Shown: positions 41,771 to 50,054 of the stretch, one piece after another
Numbering within the stretch: position 1 is the stretch's first letter
Layout of the letters: every line of letters starts with the position of its first letter
From: Planotetraspora sp. A-T 1434
GTDB taxonomy: Bacteria > Actinomycetota > Actinomycetes > Streptosporangiales > Streptosporangiaceae
DNA length: 64,000 bases
NCBI RefSeq assembly: GCF_025420585.1
Contig: NZ_JAOEGB010000001.1
Coordinates: 434,001-498,000, forward strand
Direction: 5' to 3'
The notes under the pieces: model-generated
Seen by the model: the letters and a program-made list of their open reading frames with translations, nothing else
Databases searched by the model: none
Told to the model about the DNA's origin: nothing
Made by a program: the position numbers and the translations under genes

Positions 41771-43210
41771 TCAGGCGATCTGCGGCTCGTGGGCGCTCAG
41801 AGGCTGGGCGATGTCCTCCAGCGAGCGGCGGGCCGCCTCGACCCCCAGGAACCACTCCACCGCGCCCGCGGCGATCATCAGCCCCGCGCCGATGATGTAG
41901 CCCAGGACGATGTTGCCGACCGACTCACTCTCCACCAGGCGGCCGAACAGCACCGGCCCGATGATGCCGCCGAGCCCCGTGCCGACCGCGTAGAACAGGG
42001 CGATCGCCAGCGCCCGGGTCTCCATCGGGAAGATCTCCGAGACCGTGAGGTAGGCCGAGCTCGCCCCGGCGGACGCGAAGAAGAAGACGACCATCCAGCA
42101 GGCCGTCAGAGTGGCCGCCGACAGCACGCCGCTGTTGAACAGCATCGCCGTACCGATCAGGAGAAGCCCCGACAGGACGTAGCAGCCCGAGATCAGCGCG
42201 CGGCGGCCCACCGAATCGAAGAACCTGCCCAGCAGCACCGGCCCGAGGAAGTTCCCGACGGCGATCGGGATCAGATACCAGGGCGTGCTGTCGTCGGGCA
42301 CCTTGAAGAAGGTCGAGAGGACCAGGGCGTACGTGAAGAAGATCGAGTTGTAGAGGAACGCCTGGCCGATGAAGAGCGAGAGGCCGACGACGGTCCGCTT
42401 CGGGTAGCGGCGCAGCAGGGTGGCGGCCACCTCGGTCAGCGGGGTGTGGCGGCGCTGGTTGATCGTGATCTCGCCGCCCGGCGGGTCGAGCTCCTCGCCG
42501 CTCTCCTTGCGGACCTCCGTCTCGATGCCCCGCACGATCTCCTCGGCCTCCCGTTCGCGGCCGTGGATGAACAGCCAGCGGGGACTTTCCGGCACCAGCC
42601 GCCTGATCAGCAGGATGCCGACTCCCAGGATCGCGCCGAGCCCGAACAGCAGCCGCCAGCCGACGTCCGCGGACACCACGTCGGGGTTGAGCATGGGGAT
42701 GGCTACCACGGCTCCGAAGGCCGTGCCGAGCCAGAACGACCCGTTGACCACCAGGTCCACCGTGCCGCGGACGCGCGCGGGGATCAGCTCGTCGATCGCC
42801 GAGTTGATCGCGGCGTATTCCCCGCCGATGCCGGCGCCCGTGAAGAACCGGCACAGGAAGAAGTACCAGGCTTCGGTGGAGAACGCGGTGGCCACAGTGG
42901 CGGTGAGATAGAGGGCCAAGGTGACGAGGAACAGCTTCTTCCGGCCGAACCGGTCGGTCAGATGGCCGAAGAAGAGTGCACCGAGACAGGCGCCCGCGAC
43001 GTAGGCGCCGCCGGCCAGACCAATCTGGCTGGTGGTCAGCCCGAGACCGCTGCTCTTCTCCGTGAGCCGGGGGCTTATGACTCCGACGATAGTGACCTCG
43101 AGCCCGTCGAGGATCCACACGGTGCCCAGGCCGGCCAGGATGAGCCAGTGCCAGCGGGCCCAGGGCAGGCGGTCGAGCCGGGCTGGAATGTCGGTGCTTA
43201 TTTGCGCCAT
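41771..43210 (-). CDS. MFS transporter, sugar-porter-like
   Basis: 479 residues from ATG 43210, preceded by AGAAGGGG. Twelve predicted helices with MFS signatures: GHLTDRFGRKKLFLVTLALY after helix 2, PESPRWLFIHGREREAEEIV after helix 6 (sugar-porter type), and RFFDSVGRRALISGCYVLSG in the second half. Arg/Asp in DRFGRK are intact. Substrate unknown; catabolic metabolite:H+ symport is likely. It is monocistronic with a strong terminator; array D lies upstream of its start. Confidence 0.9.
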   Translation of the reverse strand: MAQISTDIPARLDRLPWARWHWLILAGLGTVWILDGLEVTIVGVISPRLTEKSSGLGLTTSQIGLAGGAYVAGACLGALFFGHLTDRFGRKKLFLVTLALYLTATVATAFSTEAWYFFLCRFFTGAGIGGEYAAINSAIDELIPARVRGTVDLVVNGSFWLGTAFGAVVAIPMLNPDVVSADVGWRLLFGLGAILGVGILLIRRLVPESPRWLFIHGREREAEEIVRGIETEVRKESGEELDPPGGEITINQRRHTPLTEVAATLLRRYPKRTVVGLSLFIGQAFLYNSIFFTYALVLSTFFKVPDDSTPWYLIPIAVGNFLGPVLLGRFFDSVGRRALISGCYVLSGLLLIGTAMLFNSGVLSAATLTACWMVVFFFASAGASSAYLTVSEIFPMETRALAIALFYAVGTGLGGIIGPVLFGRLVESESVGNIVLGYIIGAGLMIAAGAVEWFLGVEAARRSLEDIAQPLSAHEPQIA

Positions 43211-43323
43211 ATCAACCCCTTCTCGCAAGATATGGCGCCGACTACCCCGCATTTGAGAAGAGAATCGCACATGTTGGCGAGCATGCGGTCCCCCGGGCAG
43301 CCCATTGCCCCCTCTTGACCATC

Positions 43324-43727
43324 GTGATCATGCACAGGCTCCCGTCGGGGCGCACTGCCGGGACAAACCCGGATCGTGATCAAGCACAAGTTCCGCGCGA
43401 GGTCCTCTGACCTGGCGCACGATCGTGTGTGATCATGCATCTCGGGCGCAGTACATGATCACCCACGGCGAAGCCGAAGGTCGATCGGCATACCGAGGAC
43501 TCCGTACATGATCACGTACGGCGGGGCGGCACGTGAGCCAGGGCGCCGAGGACTCTGTGCATGATCACGTACGGCGGGGCGGCACGTGAGCCAGGGCGCC
43601 GAGGACTCTGTGCATGATCACGTACGGCGGAGCGGGGCGTCAGGCAGGGCGCCGAGGACTCTGTGCATGATCACGTACGGCGGAGCGGGGCGTCAGGCAG
43701 GGCGCCGAGGACTCTGTGCATGATCAC
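43324..43727. repeat. GTGATCATG element with six-copy leftward array (array D)
   Basis: Rightward GTGATCATG at 43324, GTGATCAAG at 43376 and GTGATCATG at 43429 face leftward CATGATCAC at 43454, 43507, 43560, 43613, 43666 and 43719. The six leftward copies are exactly 53 bp apart; the rightward ones 52 and 53. The leftward unit (GTACGGCGGGGCGGCACGTG, then AGCCAGGGCGCCGAGGACTC) differs from that of A-C, but length, motif and symmetry are the same. The last copies run into the 3' end of the ATPase-like gene. Confidence 0.95.
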
Positions 43728-44187
43728 GCGCCAGGTGGGGGTGATGCCGGAGGTCCGTCTTGGGCATGGGTTCCTTGACGGAGCCCGGTCCGGCCGGCTG
43801 CCCCAGCTCGAACCAGACCGAGACGCCGGCCCGGCTCGCGGAGACGCCCCAGCGATCGGTGAAGAGGCTGACGAGGTGCACACCCCGGCCGGGCGTCATG
43901 TCGGGCGAGGTCCAGCATCCGCAGGCCTGCGGCGTCACGAGCGTCGCGCGGGCGAACCCCGGCCCGGCCTTGACCGCCACCACGTGGTGTGCCCGGCCCC
44001 CGCAGACGGCGGCATGCCGGAGGAACTCCGCGATGAGCTCGCCGATGAGCTGCACGGCGTCGTCCCGGCAGGGATGGCCATCTCCCAGGCGGCCGGCGAC
44101 GAAGCGCCGGGCCGCTCCCGCCTGTGACGGATCTCCGGAGAAGGGCCGTGAGATCGCGGTTCTCCCCGGGAGGTTGAGAATTGTCAT
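43693..44187 (-). CDS. HATPase_c-like (RsbW-type) protein, degenerate N-box
   Basis: 164 residues from ATG 44187. It has the size and layout of the anti-sigma-like ATPases that flank XRE/DUF397 pairs in actinomycetes: a helix RDDAVQLIGELIAEFLRHAA, then TPGRGVHLVSLFTDRWGVSA in the G-box region. The N-box Asn of ELVxNAxxHA is replaced (ELIAEFLRHA), so ATP binding may be lost. The last codons, HHPHLARDHAQSPRRPA, are read from array D, and the stop at 43693 lies inside a repeat unit; the native C-terminus may have been shorter. It is divergent from the XRE gene. Confidence 0.7.
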   Translation of the reverse strand: MTILNLPGRTAISRPFSGDPSQAGAARRFVAGRLGDGHPCRDDAVQLIGELIAEFLRHAAVCGGRAHHVVAVKAGPGFARATLVTPQACGCWTSPDMTPGRGVHLVSLFTDRWGVSASRAGVSVWFELGQPAGPGSVKEPMPKTDLRHHPHLARDHAQSPRRPA

Positions 44188-44330
44188 CCTGTGATAACTC
44201 CCTGTGTACCCGCCCGCCGATGCCGAATCGAGGTCCGTGTCAGACTGCATTCATCCTGCACTTAGGAATTCGGCCACGCAATACTGCGGACGCACTATTG
44301 CAAAGTTCCTTTCCAGGGAGATGTCGTCTC

Positions 44331-45182
44331 ATGCGGGTAGGACGCAGCCCGACGGTCCGGCTTCGCCGGCTCTCCGGTGAGCTGATGCGCCTGCGCGGTG
44401 AGGCGGGGTTCACCCGCGAGGATGTGGCGCTCCGCTTGGGCGTGGCGAGTTCCACGGTGTACCGGATCGAGACCGGACACACCCGGCCCCAGGGCCGGAC
44501 CATGCGGGATCTGCTCGATCTCTACGGAGTCGGCGGATCCGAACGGACGGCCCTGCTCGAGCTCGCTCGGGAGGCCGCCCGTCGCGGCTGGTGGCACGCC
44601 TTCGGGGACGTTCTCCCGGGGCCGTATGTCGGGCTGGAGGCGGAGGCCTCTTCGGTCCGCAACTACGAGCCGCTGCTGGTGCCCGGCCTGCTCGAAACCG
44701 AGGCCTACGCCCGCGCTGTGGTCGGTGCCGCGCTGGTGAAGGACCCGGCGGAGATCGAGCGGCGGATCACGGTCCGGATGGAGCGGCAGCGCCGCCTCGC
44801 CGGGCCCGAGGCCGTTGACCTCTGGGTCGTCATGGACGAGGCCGCCCTCCGGCGGCCCGTGGGAGGGCCGTCCGTCATGGCGGAGCAGTTGCGCAGGCTG
44901 GGGGAGGTCGCCTTGCAGCCGAACATCACCATCCAGGTGCTTCCGTTCGAATCCGGCGCCTATCTCGGCATGGGCAACCCGCTGGCGATCCTCACCTTTC
45001 CCGATCCTGAGGATCTCGACGTGGTCTTCCTGGAGAACATGGGCGGCGAGCTCTATTTGGAGGATTCCGAGCAGGTCAAGGGCTATGTCCAGGTCTTCGA
45101 TCATCTTCGTGCCGCCGCGCTCGGCCCGGAGAAGTCACTAGAGAAGATCGAATCGGTCGAGAAGGAGATGGCAGGACGATGA
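44331..45182 (+). CDS. XRE-family regulator (DUF5753/Scr1 type)
   Basis: 283 residues. The N-terminal HTH is LRGEAGFTREDVALRLGVAS, then STVYRIETGHTRPQ. The rest is the DUF5753 domain: YVGLEAEASSVRNYEPLLVP, GLLETEAYARAVV, RMERQRRLAGPEAVDLWVVM and ITIQVLPFESGAYLGMGNPL. Proteins of this type pair with DUF397 proteins and often affect development or antibiotic production. Its stop overlaps the DUF397 start (ATGA), and the ATPase gene is divergent across 143 bp. Confidence 0.93.
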   Translation: MRVGRSPTVRLRRLSGELMRLRGEAGFTREDVALRLGVASSTVYRIETGHTRPQGRTMRDLLDLYGVGGSERTALLELAREAARRGWWHAFGDVLPGPYVGLEAEASSVRNYEPLLVPGLLETEAYARAVVGAALVKDPAEIERRITVRMERQRRLAGPEAVDLWVVMDEAALRRPVGGPSVMAEQLRRLGEVALQPNITIQVLPFESGAYLGMGNPLAILTFPDPEDLDVVFLENMGGELYLEDSEQVKGYVQVFDHLRAAALGPEKSLEKIESVEKEMAGR

Positions 45183-45400
45183 AGGACATCGAAGCAACGG
45201 ACGACCTGGCCGGCGCCATCTGGCGCAAGGCGACCCGCTCCAACACCGTGGGCAACCAGTGTGTCGAGGTCGCCCACCTCCGCCACGGCATCGCCGTGCG
45301 CGACTCGAAGGACCCGGAGGGTCCCAAGCTGGTGTTCACCCCCGGAGAGTGGGACGCGTTCCTCGACGGCGTCAAGGGCGGTGAGTTCGACCTGTCCTGA
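45179..45400 (+). CDS. DUF397 protein
   Basis: 73 residues. The family core is present: IWRKATRSNTVGNQCVEVAH, GIAVRDSKDPEGPKLVFTPG and EWDAFLDGVKGGEFD. ATG overlaps the XRE stop, so the two are coupled and their products likely interact, as in Scr2/Scr1 or BldB-neighbour pairs. Confidence 0.95.
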   Translation: MKDIEATDDLAGAIWRKATRSNTVGNQCVEVAHLRHGIAVRDSKDPEGPKLVFTPGEWDAFLDGVKGGEFDLS

Positions 45401-45595
45401 CGTCCTCCGTTCCTGACATCCCCTCTGTACGGCCCGCGCCCGCCATGGCGTGGGCCGTACGTCATTTGCGGGATATCCAAGCAATTCGCATACGCGGATT
45501 ACCGGGCCGCGCAGTCGCCAATAAGTGCCGCCGTGCGGGGATTCAGTCGCTTCCGTCACATGTATGGGTCGCCGACGAGCGGGCAGGAGACCGGC

Positions 45596-45736
45596 ATGCG
45601 ACACGAAGACGACCGCGACATCGAGCCCGAGCCCGATTTCGCCGAGGAGAACGCGCCGTCGCAGACCGACCCGCCCAACGCGGAGCCTGACGACGGAAAC
45701 CCCGATGAACGATGGGACAAGCCGACCGAGGTGTGA
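45596..45736 (+). CDS. Small acidic protein
   Basis: 46 residues from ATG 45596 with AGGAG at 7 nt. Composition is extreme: nearly half Asp, Glu, Pro and Asn (DDRDIEPEPDFAEENAPSQT), with no hydrophobic core, so it is probably disordered. It precedes the DUF6158-like gene by 11 bases in what looks like a three-gene transcript. No family recognised. Confidence 0.6.
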   Translation: MRHEDDRDIEPEPDFAEENAPSQTDPPNAEPDDGNPDERWDKPTEV

Positions 45737-45747
45737 GGGAGGACGTC

Positions 45748-45975
45748 ATGACCATGGGAGTCGATCCGCAGGACCTCGACGACGACGACCTGTTCCGCGA
45801 GCTGCGCAGCCTGCACGAGACCCGGTCCGACACGCTGTTCCACGGGTCCGACGACGCGCTCGAACGGCACACGTCCCGGACCGAGGAGCTGGAGCGGGAG
45901 TACCTCAAGCGATACCCCGACCGCCACATCGATCCGGAGCGGCTGCGCAGCGGAGCGAGGCAGCGCGATGCCTGA
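45748..45975 (+). CDS. DUF6158-like small protein
   Basis: 75 residues from ATG 45748 after GGGAGGA. Charged helical protein: DLFRELRSLHETRSDTLFHG, ALERHTSRTEELEREYLKRY, PDRHIDPERLR. I recall this arrangement as the DUF6158 family of actinobacteria, function unknown; the family name should be treated as tentative. Its stop overlaps the following small gene's start by 8 bases. Confidence 0.7.
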   Translation: MTMGVDPQDLDDDDLFRELRSLHETRSDTLFHGSDDALERHTSRTEELEREYLKRYPDRHIDPERLRSGARQRDA

Positions 45976-46219
45976 CACCCACAAGGATCACCTGCGCGAC
46001 GCCCAGGAGATGTCCGCCGCCGAGATGCGCGTCTACGAGGCGGCCGCGGCCCTGAACGTCGACCAGCGGCCGGCGACCGTCAAGGAGATCGCCGCGATAG
46101 CCGACCTGCCGGAGGAGACCGTACGGCACTGCCTCGACAGCCTCACCCAATGCGGGCGGCTGGTGCCGAAGGGCGACGCGTACCTCCTCGGCCCCCACGA
46201 CTGGGGCGTGGAGCACTGA
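45968..46219 (+). CDS. Small winged-helix (MarR-like) protein
   Basis: 83 residues. The segment TVKEIAAIADLPEETVRHCL then DSLTQCGRLVPKGDAYLLGP reads as a winged helix: HTH plus wing. It could be a compact DNA-binding regulator. It overlaps the DUF6158-like gene by 8 bases, so the small-gene run is one operon ending at a strong hairpin. Confidence 0.72.
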   Translation: MPDTHKDHLRDAQEMSAAEMRVYEAAAALNVDQRPATVKEIAAIADLPEETVRHCLDSLTQCGRLVPKGDAYLLGPHDWGVEH

Positions 46220-46230
46220 GCAAGGACCAC

Positions 46231-46266
46231 GAAGCCGCCGGGCCGGCGATGCGGCCCGGCGGCTTC
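46231..46266. terminator. Hairpin terminator
   Basis: Perfect 14-bp stem GAAGCCGCCGGGCC / GGCCCGGCGGCTTC with an 8-nt loop, 12 bases after the winged-helix gene. Confidence 0.92.
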
Positions 46267-46340
46267 ATGGGATGCGTTACGGCGATCAATCGGCCGAGGC
46301 GGACGCCCCCTCAGTGGGGGACGGCCTGCCTCGGAGAGCG

Positions 46341-46715
46341 TCACGAGCAGGCGGTGCCAAGCTGCTGCGTGGCCTGGGTGGCCTTCGTGGCGAACTCGGT
46401 CATCTTCGTCGCCGCGGCGGGGTCGGAGACGTCGAGCTTGAAGTTCGCCCAGGAGTCGGCCATGCCGGTCAGCGCCGTCTTCAGGTCGCCGTCCGCCTTG
46501 CCCGAGAGGGACTTGAGCGTCGAGGCGAGATCGGCGGTCGCCGTGTTGATCGCTTCCAGGTTCCCTGCGGACGCGCCCGCCTTGCTGCTGTAGTCCGTGA
46601 ACGCCTTGATGGCGTCCTGGCAGACGGCGGCCTTGTCGCCACCGCCGCAGGCGGCGGTCAGGGCCAGAAGCGCAGAGGCGGCGGCAACGGCGAGGGTGTT
46701 CCGGAGGATGTTCAT
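46341..46715 (-). CDS. Small lipoprotein
   Basis: 124 residues. Signal peptide with lipobox LTAACGG (Cys near residue 23). The mature part is helical and Ala-rich (AVCQDAIKAFTDYSSKAGAS, LKTALTGMADSWANFKLDVS) with two further cysteines, one near each end of the mature part, that may form a disulfide. No function recognised; similar small lipoproteins are common in this phylum. Confidence 0.8.
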   Translation of the reverse strand: MNILRNTLAVAAASALLALTAACGGGDKAAVCQDAIKAFTDYSSKAGASAGNLEAINTATADLASTLKSLSGKADGDLKTALTGMADSWANFKLDVSDPAAATKMTEFATKATQATQQLGTACS

Positions 46716-47028
46716 GACTGCCTTCCTAGTGATTCTGCAACGCCGCAGACATTAGGAACGCCTCCTTGCGGATCACTTTCAGGGCGCTTAAACGGCGAAG
46801 CCGCCGCAACGCGGGCGACGACGGCCTCGCCATGTGGTGCATGTGCTCTGGGACCGCCTGTTCGGCTCAAGCACCAGGGCGTCACCCGTCAGCCCTTCGG
46901 GGCCCAGGTCGCGAAGGAACCAGTCGATCACCAGCAGCCGCTACGCCGGAGGAGGGGAACCGCCCAAACGGCGTCGTGGGCCCCCCGGGGGGGGGGGGGG
47001 GGGCCACGACGGAGGTGCTCAGAGGTGC
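46716..47028. other. Spacer with C6/G17 homopolymer block
   Basis: About 310 bases between the lipoprotein start and the chitosanase stop. No convincing gene. Bases 46981-46986 are six C and 46987-47003 seventeen G, an exceptional homopolymer that ends 25 bases before the chitosanase stop. The rest is ordinary GC-rich sequence. Confidence 0.7.
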
Positions 47029-48180
47029 TCAGTTGTTGTTGATGAACTGCTGGGCCAGCTGGTTGCCGAGGGTCACGGCCTGGCTGTGGTTCTCCTCCTG
47101 AGCGACCTTGGTGCCGGAGCCGGTGAAGACGATGTACGTCACGCCGGAGTCGGTGCCGCCGTTGCTCGGGTCGGGGTTGATGCCCAGGTCGGAGGCCGTC
47201 TTGTAGGACGCCTCACCGATGATTCCGCTGGGGCCGGTGTCGCCCATCACGGCGTATTCGATCTTGCCGTTGTAGATCACCGCGACGACGGTGCCACAGC
47301 CGATGCCCTTGGTCGTGTAGTTCCAGATGCTGCTCGTGCTCGGGATCACGACGTACGGCAGGGTGGCGGCGTTGAGCGGCGAGTTCCCGCTGGTGTGGCA
47401 GAACGTGTCGTTCTGGTAGCAGCAGTCGGTGTTCTCGTTGCACTGGGTGGTACGGACACCGTCACAGTCGATGTCCATGTCGGCCTTCCAGAAGACCGCG
47501 CCGTTCTTGTTGCAGACCGGCACGGTGGCGCTGCCGGAGTCGCTGTCGGTCTTGTACTTGCCGCTGGAGATCTGGCTGCAGGTCGTCACCTTGGCGAGCA
47601 GTTGGTCCGCGGTCACGGTGCCGCCGCCTCCACCCCCGCCAGTGGCGGTGGTGGCCGAGACGGCGCTGCTGGCGGCCGAGAGGTTGCCGGCGGCGTCGCG
47701 GGCCTTGACGGTGAAGCTGTAGGTGGTGCTGGAGGCCAGGCCGGTGTTGGTGTAGGAGGTGCCGGTGACCGTGGTGACCAGGCTGCCGCCGCGGAAGACC
47801 TGGTAGCCGGTGACGCCGACGTTGTCGGTGGAGGCGTTCCAGGCGAGCGAGACGCTGCTGGAGGTGGTGCCGGTCACCCGCAGGCTGGTGGGCACGCTCG
47901 GGGCGGTCGTGTCACCGCCGCCACCACCGCCGGTGCCGAGGGACTTCCACAGGGCGGGGACGTTGGGGGGTTCCCAGCCGACCTGGGAGGTGTGCGCCTG
48001 GAGGCACTCGTAGTCGACGCCGTTGTAGGTCACGCGCGCGCCCACCGCGTAGGCGGTGTTGGGGGCCCATGCGGCGTAGGCGAGCACGCTGCTGGTCGTG
48101 GCTGACGCGGGGGAGGGGCCGGCTACCGCGAAACAGAGGCTCAGCGCCACGAAGAACGCGCTGAGAAGCCGGGTTTTCAT
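47029..48180 (-). CDS. Secreted GH75 chitosanase with chitin-binding and FnIII modules
   Basis: 383 residues from ATG 48180. Signal peptide (cleavage near residue 27, PSPASA). Residues about 33-82 are a CBM5/12-type chitin-binding domain (YAAWAPNTAYAVGARVTYNG, DYECLQAHTSQVGWEPPNVP). A glycine linker, a fibronectin III domain (about 88-175), and another glycine linker follow. Residues about 185-383 are the GH75 domain: GAVFWKADMDIDCDGVRTTQ, NDTFCHTSGNSPLNAATLPY, VVAVIYNGKIEYAVMGDTGP. It cuts chitosan outside the cell. A CsnR-type palindrome lies 147 bp upstream. Confidence 0.93.
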   Translation of the reverse strand: MKTRLLSAFFVALSLCFAVAGPSPASATTSSVLAYAAWAPNTAYAVGARVTYNGVDYECLQAHTSQVGWEPPNVPALWKSLGTGGGGGGDTTAPSVPTSLRVTGTTSSSVSLAWNASTDNVGVTGYQVFRGGSLVTTVTGTSYTNTGLASSTTYSFTVKARDAAGNLSAASSAVSATTATGGGGGGGTVTADQLLAKVTTCSQISSGKYKTDSDSGSATVPVCNKNGAVFWKADMDIDCDGVRTTQCNENTDCCYQNDTFCHTSGNSPLNAATLPYVVIPSTSSIWNYTTKGIGCGTVVAVIYNGKIEYAVMGDTGPSGIIGEASYKTASDLGINPDPSNGGTDSGVTYIVFTGSGTKVAQEENHSQAVTLGNQLAQQFINNN

Positions 48181-48327
48181 ATGTGCCGTTCCTTTCGGGG
48201 ACAGGCGTCGGCTGCGCACGATCCGAGGGTCCGGCGCACGGCCGACTGAGGGGGGTGAGGGCGTAGACGGGCCGAGCGGTGGCTTCGCCACAGCTCAAGG
48301 CCTGGGTGACGCGGACGGATGGGACTA

Positions 48328-48344
48328 TTAGGAAACTTTCCTAA
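48328..48344. promoter_or_regulatory. CsnR/ROK-type operator upstream of chitosanase
   Basis: Perfect 17-bp palindrome TTAGGAAACTTTCCTAA, about 147 bp before the chitosanase start. The form matches my recollection of the operator of CsnR, the ROK repressor of Streptomyces chitosanase genes; that recollection is not checked. Related sites occur at 59051 and 60776. Confidence 0.75.
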
Positions 48345-48751
48345 CATTTACGGGGGATCGTAGCCTTGGGCAAGCTGCCCTACAAGACCCAAATTGGGAT
48401 GCTCTCGACAGTGCGCCGGTCGGCCGCAAATGGCCGCGCGAAGCATCCCCTGGCGCTCTCCAGCGGTCTCCAGGGGCGCGGAACGGCGTCGTGGGCGATC
48501 GAACACCAAGGCGTTATCGGGACACCACGGCGTCTATCGGGACACCACGGCGGAGTCAGTCGCGGCATCTCGGCCCGGCTCGGCCACGGCCGAGGGGCCC
48601 GGTGCCGGAAGGTAGACGGGGGCCGTTCAGCAGGAATCTACGAAACGCATGGGGTATTCGAACTCACAAGTGGCGATGAATCCGGAGCCTTGGAGTCCCG
48701 ACATACGCGCACGTCCGGTGGCGGGCGTTGCGGACGGCGCGCGATGAGCCG
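48345..48751. other. Intergenic region, no gene recognised
   Basis: About 400 bases upstream of the chitosanase operator and after the small secreted protein gene. An 18-bp unit, ATCGGGACACCACGGCGT or close variants, occurs twice around 48520-48550. I see no convincing gene or RNA. Confidence 0.5.
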
Positions 48752-49000
48752 CTAGCGGTGAGCGTGAGGATGGCCACCTGGGTGGGCGGGACGCGGGGAG
48801 GGGCCCGCCTCGGGGGATGTCTGTTCATCCGGATCGTCGTCGGATTGGGCGACCGCCGAACCGGATAAATGATTCGCGCCCTGGAATGCCGTATATGAGT
48901 ATCCGCTCTGACTCGCGGAGGCTGTTCCCGTTCCTCCGAGAAGGGTCGCGACAAGCGTGACGGGGACGGCCAGGAATCGCCATCTACATAAGTACGCCAT
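48752..49000 (-). CDS. Small secreted protein
   Basis: 82 residues from ATG 49000, preceded by AAAGG at about 9 nt. A clear signal peptide (RFLAVPVTLVATLLGGTGTA, cleavage near SAS) is followed by a short acidic, Pro-rich mature part that is probably disordered (DDDPDEQTSPEAGPSPRPAH). No family recognised; it may be a spurious call, though codon use and signal peptide support it. Confidence 0.5.
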   Translation of the reverse strand: MAYLCRWRFLAVPVTLVATLLGGTGTASASQSGYSYTAFQGANHLSGSAVAQSDDDPDEQTSPEAGPSPRPAHPGGHPHAHR

Positions 49001-49705
49001 GGGAACCAGACCTTTTATGGCTGAGAAATCCGGATGCCCGTCATTTGCCTCAGACGGACCCCAGGGCCCCAGAGGTGTGTGATTCACTTCTCAGGCAAGA
49101 GGCATTGCCAGCGACATGTCAACATAAAGAAGGCAAAATCGCCTTAATTGATCGCAGACGCAACGCGGGCCCGTGGCCCATCAGGTGCTCATCGCCAAGG
49201 CAGTAAAGCCATGCCCCGCCTGGGGCGACCACCTCGGCGCCGGACGCGCGGTCGGCCAGGCCGTACGGGATCGGTCCTGAGTGGATCTCATGCACGGACC
49301 ACGTCGAGGACGACGGCGCGGGCCGGCCGCCGCATCGTACGGCACGGCCACCTGAACCGAGCAGAAGATTCGACCATCTGTTCGATTCCAGGGAGATTAT
49401 GGCCGCCAGGGATATCAATCGTCAATCAAAGTGGTTTTGGACGGATCGTTCGGGTTGTCCTAGCCTCAGGGATTACGCCGACCTGGAAAGTGCCGGTGCG
49501 CCGGACACGCTGACGGCGGAGGGAATCGGCCGATTCTTCCCCAGTCACTACCGACGTGCGGTTCCCCTTGGAAGCGCTTTCTGAATATCCCCTTCCCGCC
49601 GTTGTCATCGACTGTTACACACCAAAGGGGTTGCCAGCAGATGACCAAAGACAGGGCGATCCTCCGCCGGCGTTGCGTCATCGCGTGGTCCTAGGGAGCT
49701 TTGAT
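49001..49705. other. Long gene-poor region
   Basis: About 700 bases. GC content falls in parts and no frame shows a recognisable family. It lies between a small secreted protein and a truncated VOC gene at the edge of the acyl-CoA catabolic cluster, so it may be the remains of decayed genes or a recombination boundary. Confidence 0.5.
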
Positions 49706-49885
49706 ATGTCGCTGCACCGGCTCACGGATATCACCCTCGGCGTCCCGAATGTCGCCGAGACGGTGGAGTTCTACACCGACCTGGGCCTCTTGCCGCAGCC
49801 GTCGGCCGATCCGGGCAGCCCGCCGATGCCGCCGTCGCTGCTCAAGCCCGACGACCTCGCCGAGTTGATGGCCGGCACCCACTGA
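49706..49885 (+). pseudogene. Truncated VOC/glyoxalase-family gene
   Basis: From ATG 49706, after AGGGAG, the product starts SLHRLTDITLGVPNVAETVE then FYTDLGLLP, the first beta-alpha-beta of a vicinal-oxygen-chelate protein such as an extradiol dioxygenase. After about 30 residues similarity stops and the frame ends at 49885 inside a 15-bp tandem repeat. The complete family is 130-300 residues, so this is a 5' fragment. It suggests a lost ring-cleavage-type enzyme upstream of the catabolic cluster. Confidence 0.65.
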
Positions 49886-49936
49886 ACCGGCTCCCACTGA
49901 ACCGGCTCCCACTGAACCGGCTCCCACTGAACCGGC
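49881..49936. repeat. 15-bp tandem repeat
   Basis: ACTGAACCGGCTCCC in three full copies (49881, 49896, 49911) and one partial copy, at the broken end of the VOC fragment. Repeats at a deletion endpoint fit slippage or illegitimate recombination. Confidence 0.9.
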
Positions 49937-50054
49937 GGTCCGCCGGCCGCGTACAAAGGCGGCGGTCACCTGCTCCACCCGCGGCGAGGACGTGCTGCGG
50001 GTGGGCGGCGGCGGAGCCCGGAAACGTACAGATCACTGCGAGAAAAGGACAGCC

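Noticed and set aside
46834-48105. 423-residue frame opposite the chitosanase gene
   Set aside because: Composition is a Gly/Val/Asp-rich shadow; the minus-strand chitosanase has all family motifs.
49341-49400. tRNA-like TTCGATTCC segment
   Set aside because: No cloverleaf could be built around it; acceptor and anticodon stems are missing.
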